A stretch of 14,809 bases of DNA, taken from contig JAQGIJ010000157.1 in assembly GCA_028291285.1 (NCBI GenBank), forward strand, positions 1 through 14,809, in the 5' to 3' direction. Shown one piece after another: positions 14,561-14,809 of this stretch. Numbering within the stretch: the stretch's first letter is position 1; each line of letters begins with the position of its first letter. Under the pieces are notes generated by a model. It was not told the origin of the DNA and did not search any database. It saw only the letters and a program-made list of their open reading frames with translations. This stretch comes from Phenylobacterium sp. (GTDB lineage: Bacteria; Pseudomonadota; Alphaproteobacteria; Caulobacterales; Caulobacteraceae). Made by a program: the position numbers and the translations under genes.

Positions 14561-14809
14561 CCCTCGAAGCCGCTGAGGTCCGGCGCGCGACCGTTCCAGC
14601 CGGAGACGCGCTCGAAGGCCGCCGCCAGCGTCACCACCGTCGCCTCCTCGCGCGGTCGCCCGAGGATCTGCAGCCCCACCGGCAGGCCCGCCGCCGTCAG
14701 GCCGCAGGGCAGGCTGACGCCCGGCAGGTCGAGGTAGTTGGCCGCCCGGGTCAGCCGCGAGAGCGGCGAGGTGGTCTCGTCGATCTCGGCCAGCGGCGGC
14801 GCGGCGATC
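14557..14809 (-). CDS. Amidase-signature enzyme, C-terminal end (partial)
   Basis: Reading the minus strand from the window edge gives 83 in-frame residues ending in TAG. The stretch TRAANYLDLPGVSLPCG followed by GLPVGLQILGRP matches the conserved C-terminal region of amidase-signature enzymes (GatA, 6-aminohexanoate hydrolase and similar), where the protein folds back past the active site. The tail SGWNGRAPDLSGFEG is plain. The Ser-cisSer-Lys catalytic part lies outside the window. Whether it is GatA or a general amidase cannot be decided; GatA normally sits with gatC and gatB. Its stop shares the CTAG tetramer with the permease stop. Confidence 0.9.
   Translation of the reverse strand, partial: IAAPPLAEIDETTSPLSRLTRAANYLDLPGVSLPCGLTAAGLPVGLQILGRPREEATVVTLAAAFERVSGWNGRAPDLSGFEG

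Overview
The window is very GC-rich, and its coding strands show a strong G/C third-position bias. The proteins resemble those of Alphaproteobacteria, most like the Caulobacterales (Caulobacter/Phenylobacterium type). That placement is an inference from protein style, the tesA-ybbA-ybbP arrangement and the intergenic hairpin repeats; there is no rRNA or marker gene here to prove it. No tRNA, rRNA, CRISPR array, insertion sequence or phage gene was seen.

Bases 1-10643 are one side of an exopolysaccharide (EPS) locus. It opens with the 3' end of a family-2 glycosyltransferase (plus strand). A convergent gap follows, holding two inverted copies of a 54-bp double-hairpin repeat. Then comes a minus-strand series, in transcription order from the right: a large RTX-type GH16 glycanase (9348-6613), a Wza/GumB/ExoF-like outer-membrane export protein (6465-5788), a Wzz/Wzc-type co-polymerase fused to a tyrosine autokinase (5561-3348), a second GH16 glycanase with a Sec signal peptide (3335-2415), and a Wzy/ExoQ-type polymerase or ligase (2418-895). 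The last two overlap by ATGA. Divergent from these, on the plus strand, lie a small protein of unknown function (9564-9926) and an ExoY-type initiating sugar-phosphate transferase (9966-10643).

Together these would cover most of a Wzy-dependent EPS pathway: priming of undecaprenyl phosphate (ExoY-type), sugar addition (GT2), polymerisation (Wzy), chain-length control and export (Wzc, Wza) and depolymerisation (two GH16 enzymes). A Wzx flippase, the other glycosyltransferases and the type I secretion system expected for the RTX glycanase are absent and may lie outside the window. The two glycanases parallel the ExoK (Sec) and ExsH (type I) pair of Sinorhizobium meliloti succinoglycan biology.

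Bases 10668-14809 are ordinary chromosomal genes: a TesA-like SGNH arylesterase (minus strand) divergent from an ABC ATPase and FtsX-type permease pair (YbbA/YbbP-like, plus strand), then the C-terminal end of an amidase-signature enzyme (minus strand) whose stop codon overlaps the permease stop.

The most unusual signals are not whole genes. They are the covarying inverted repeat pair at 702-862, the multi-module build of the RTX glycanase, possible alternative hairpins over its ribosome binding site, and TTGCG/CGCAA palindromes upstream of two of the EPS genes. No gap without a gene exceeds 300 bases.
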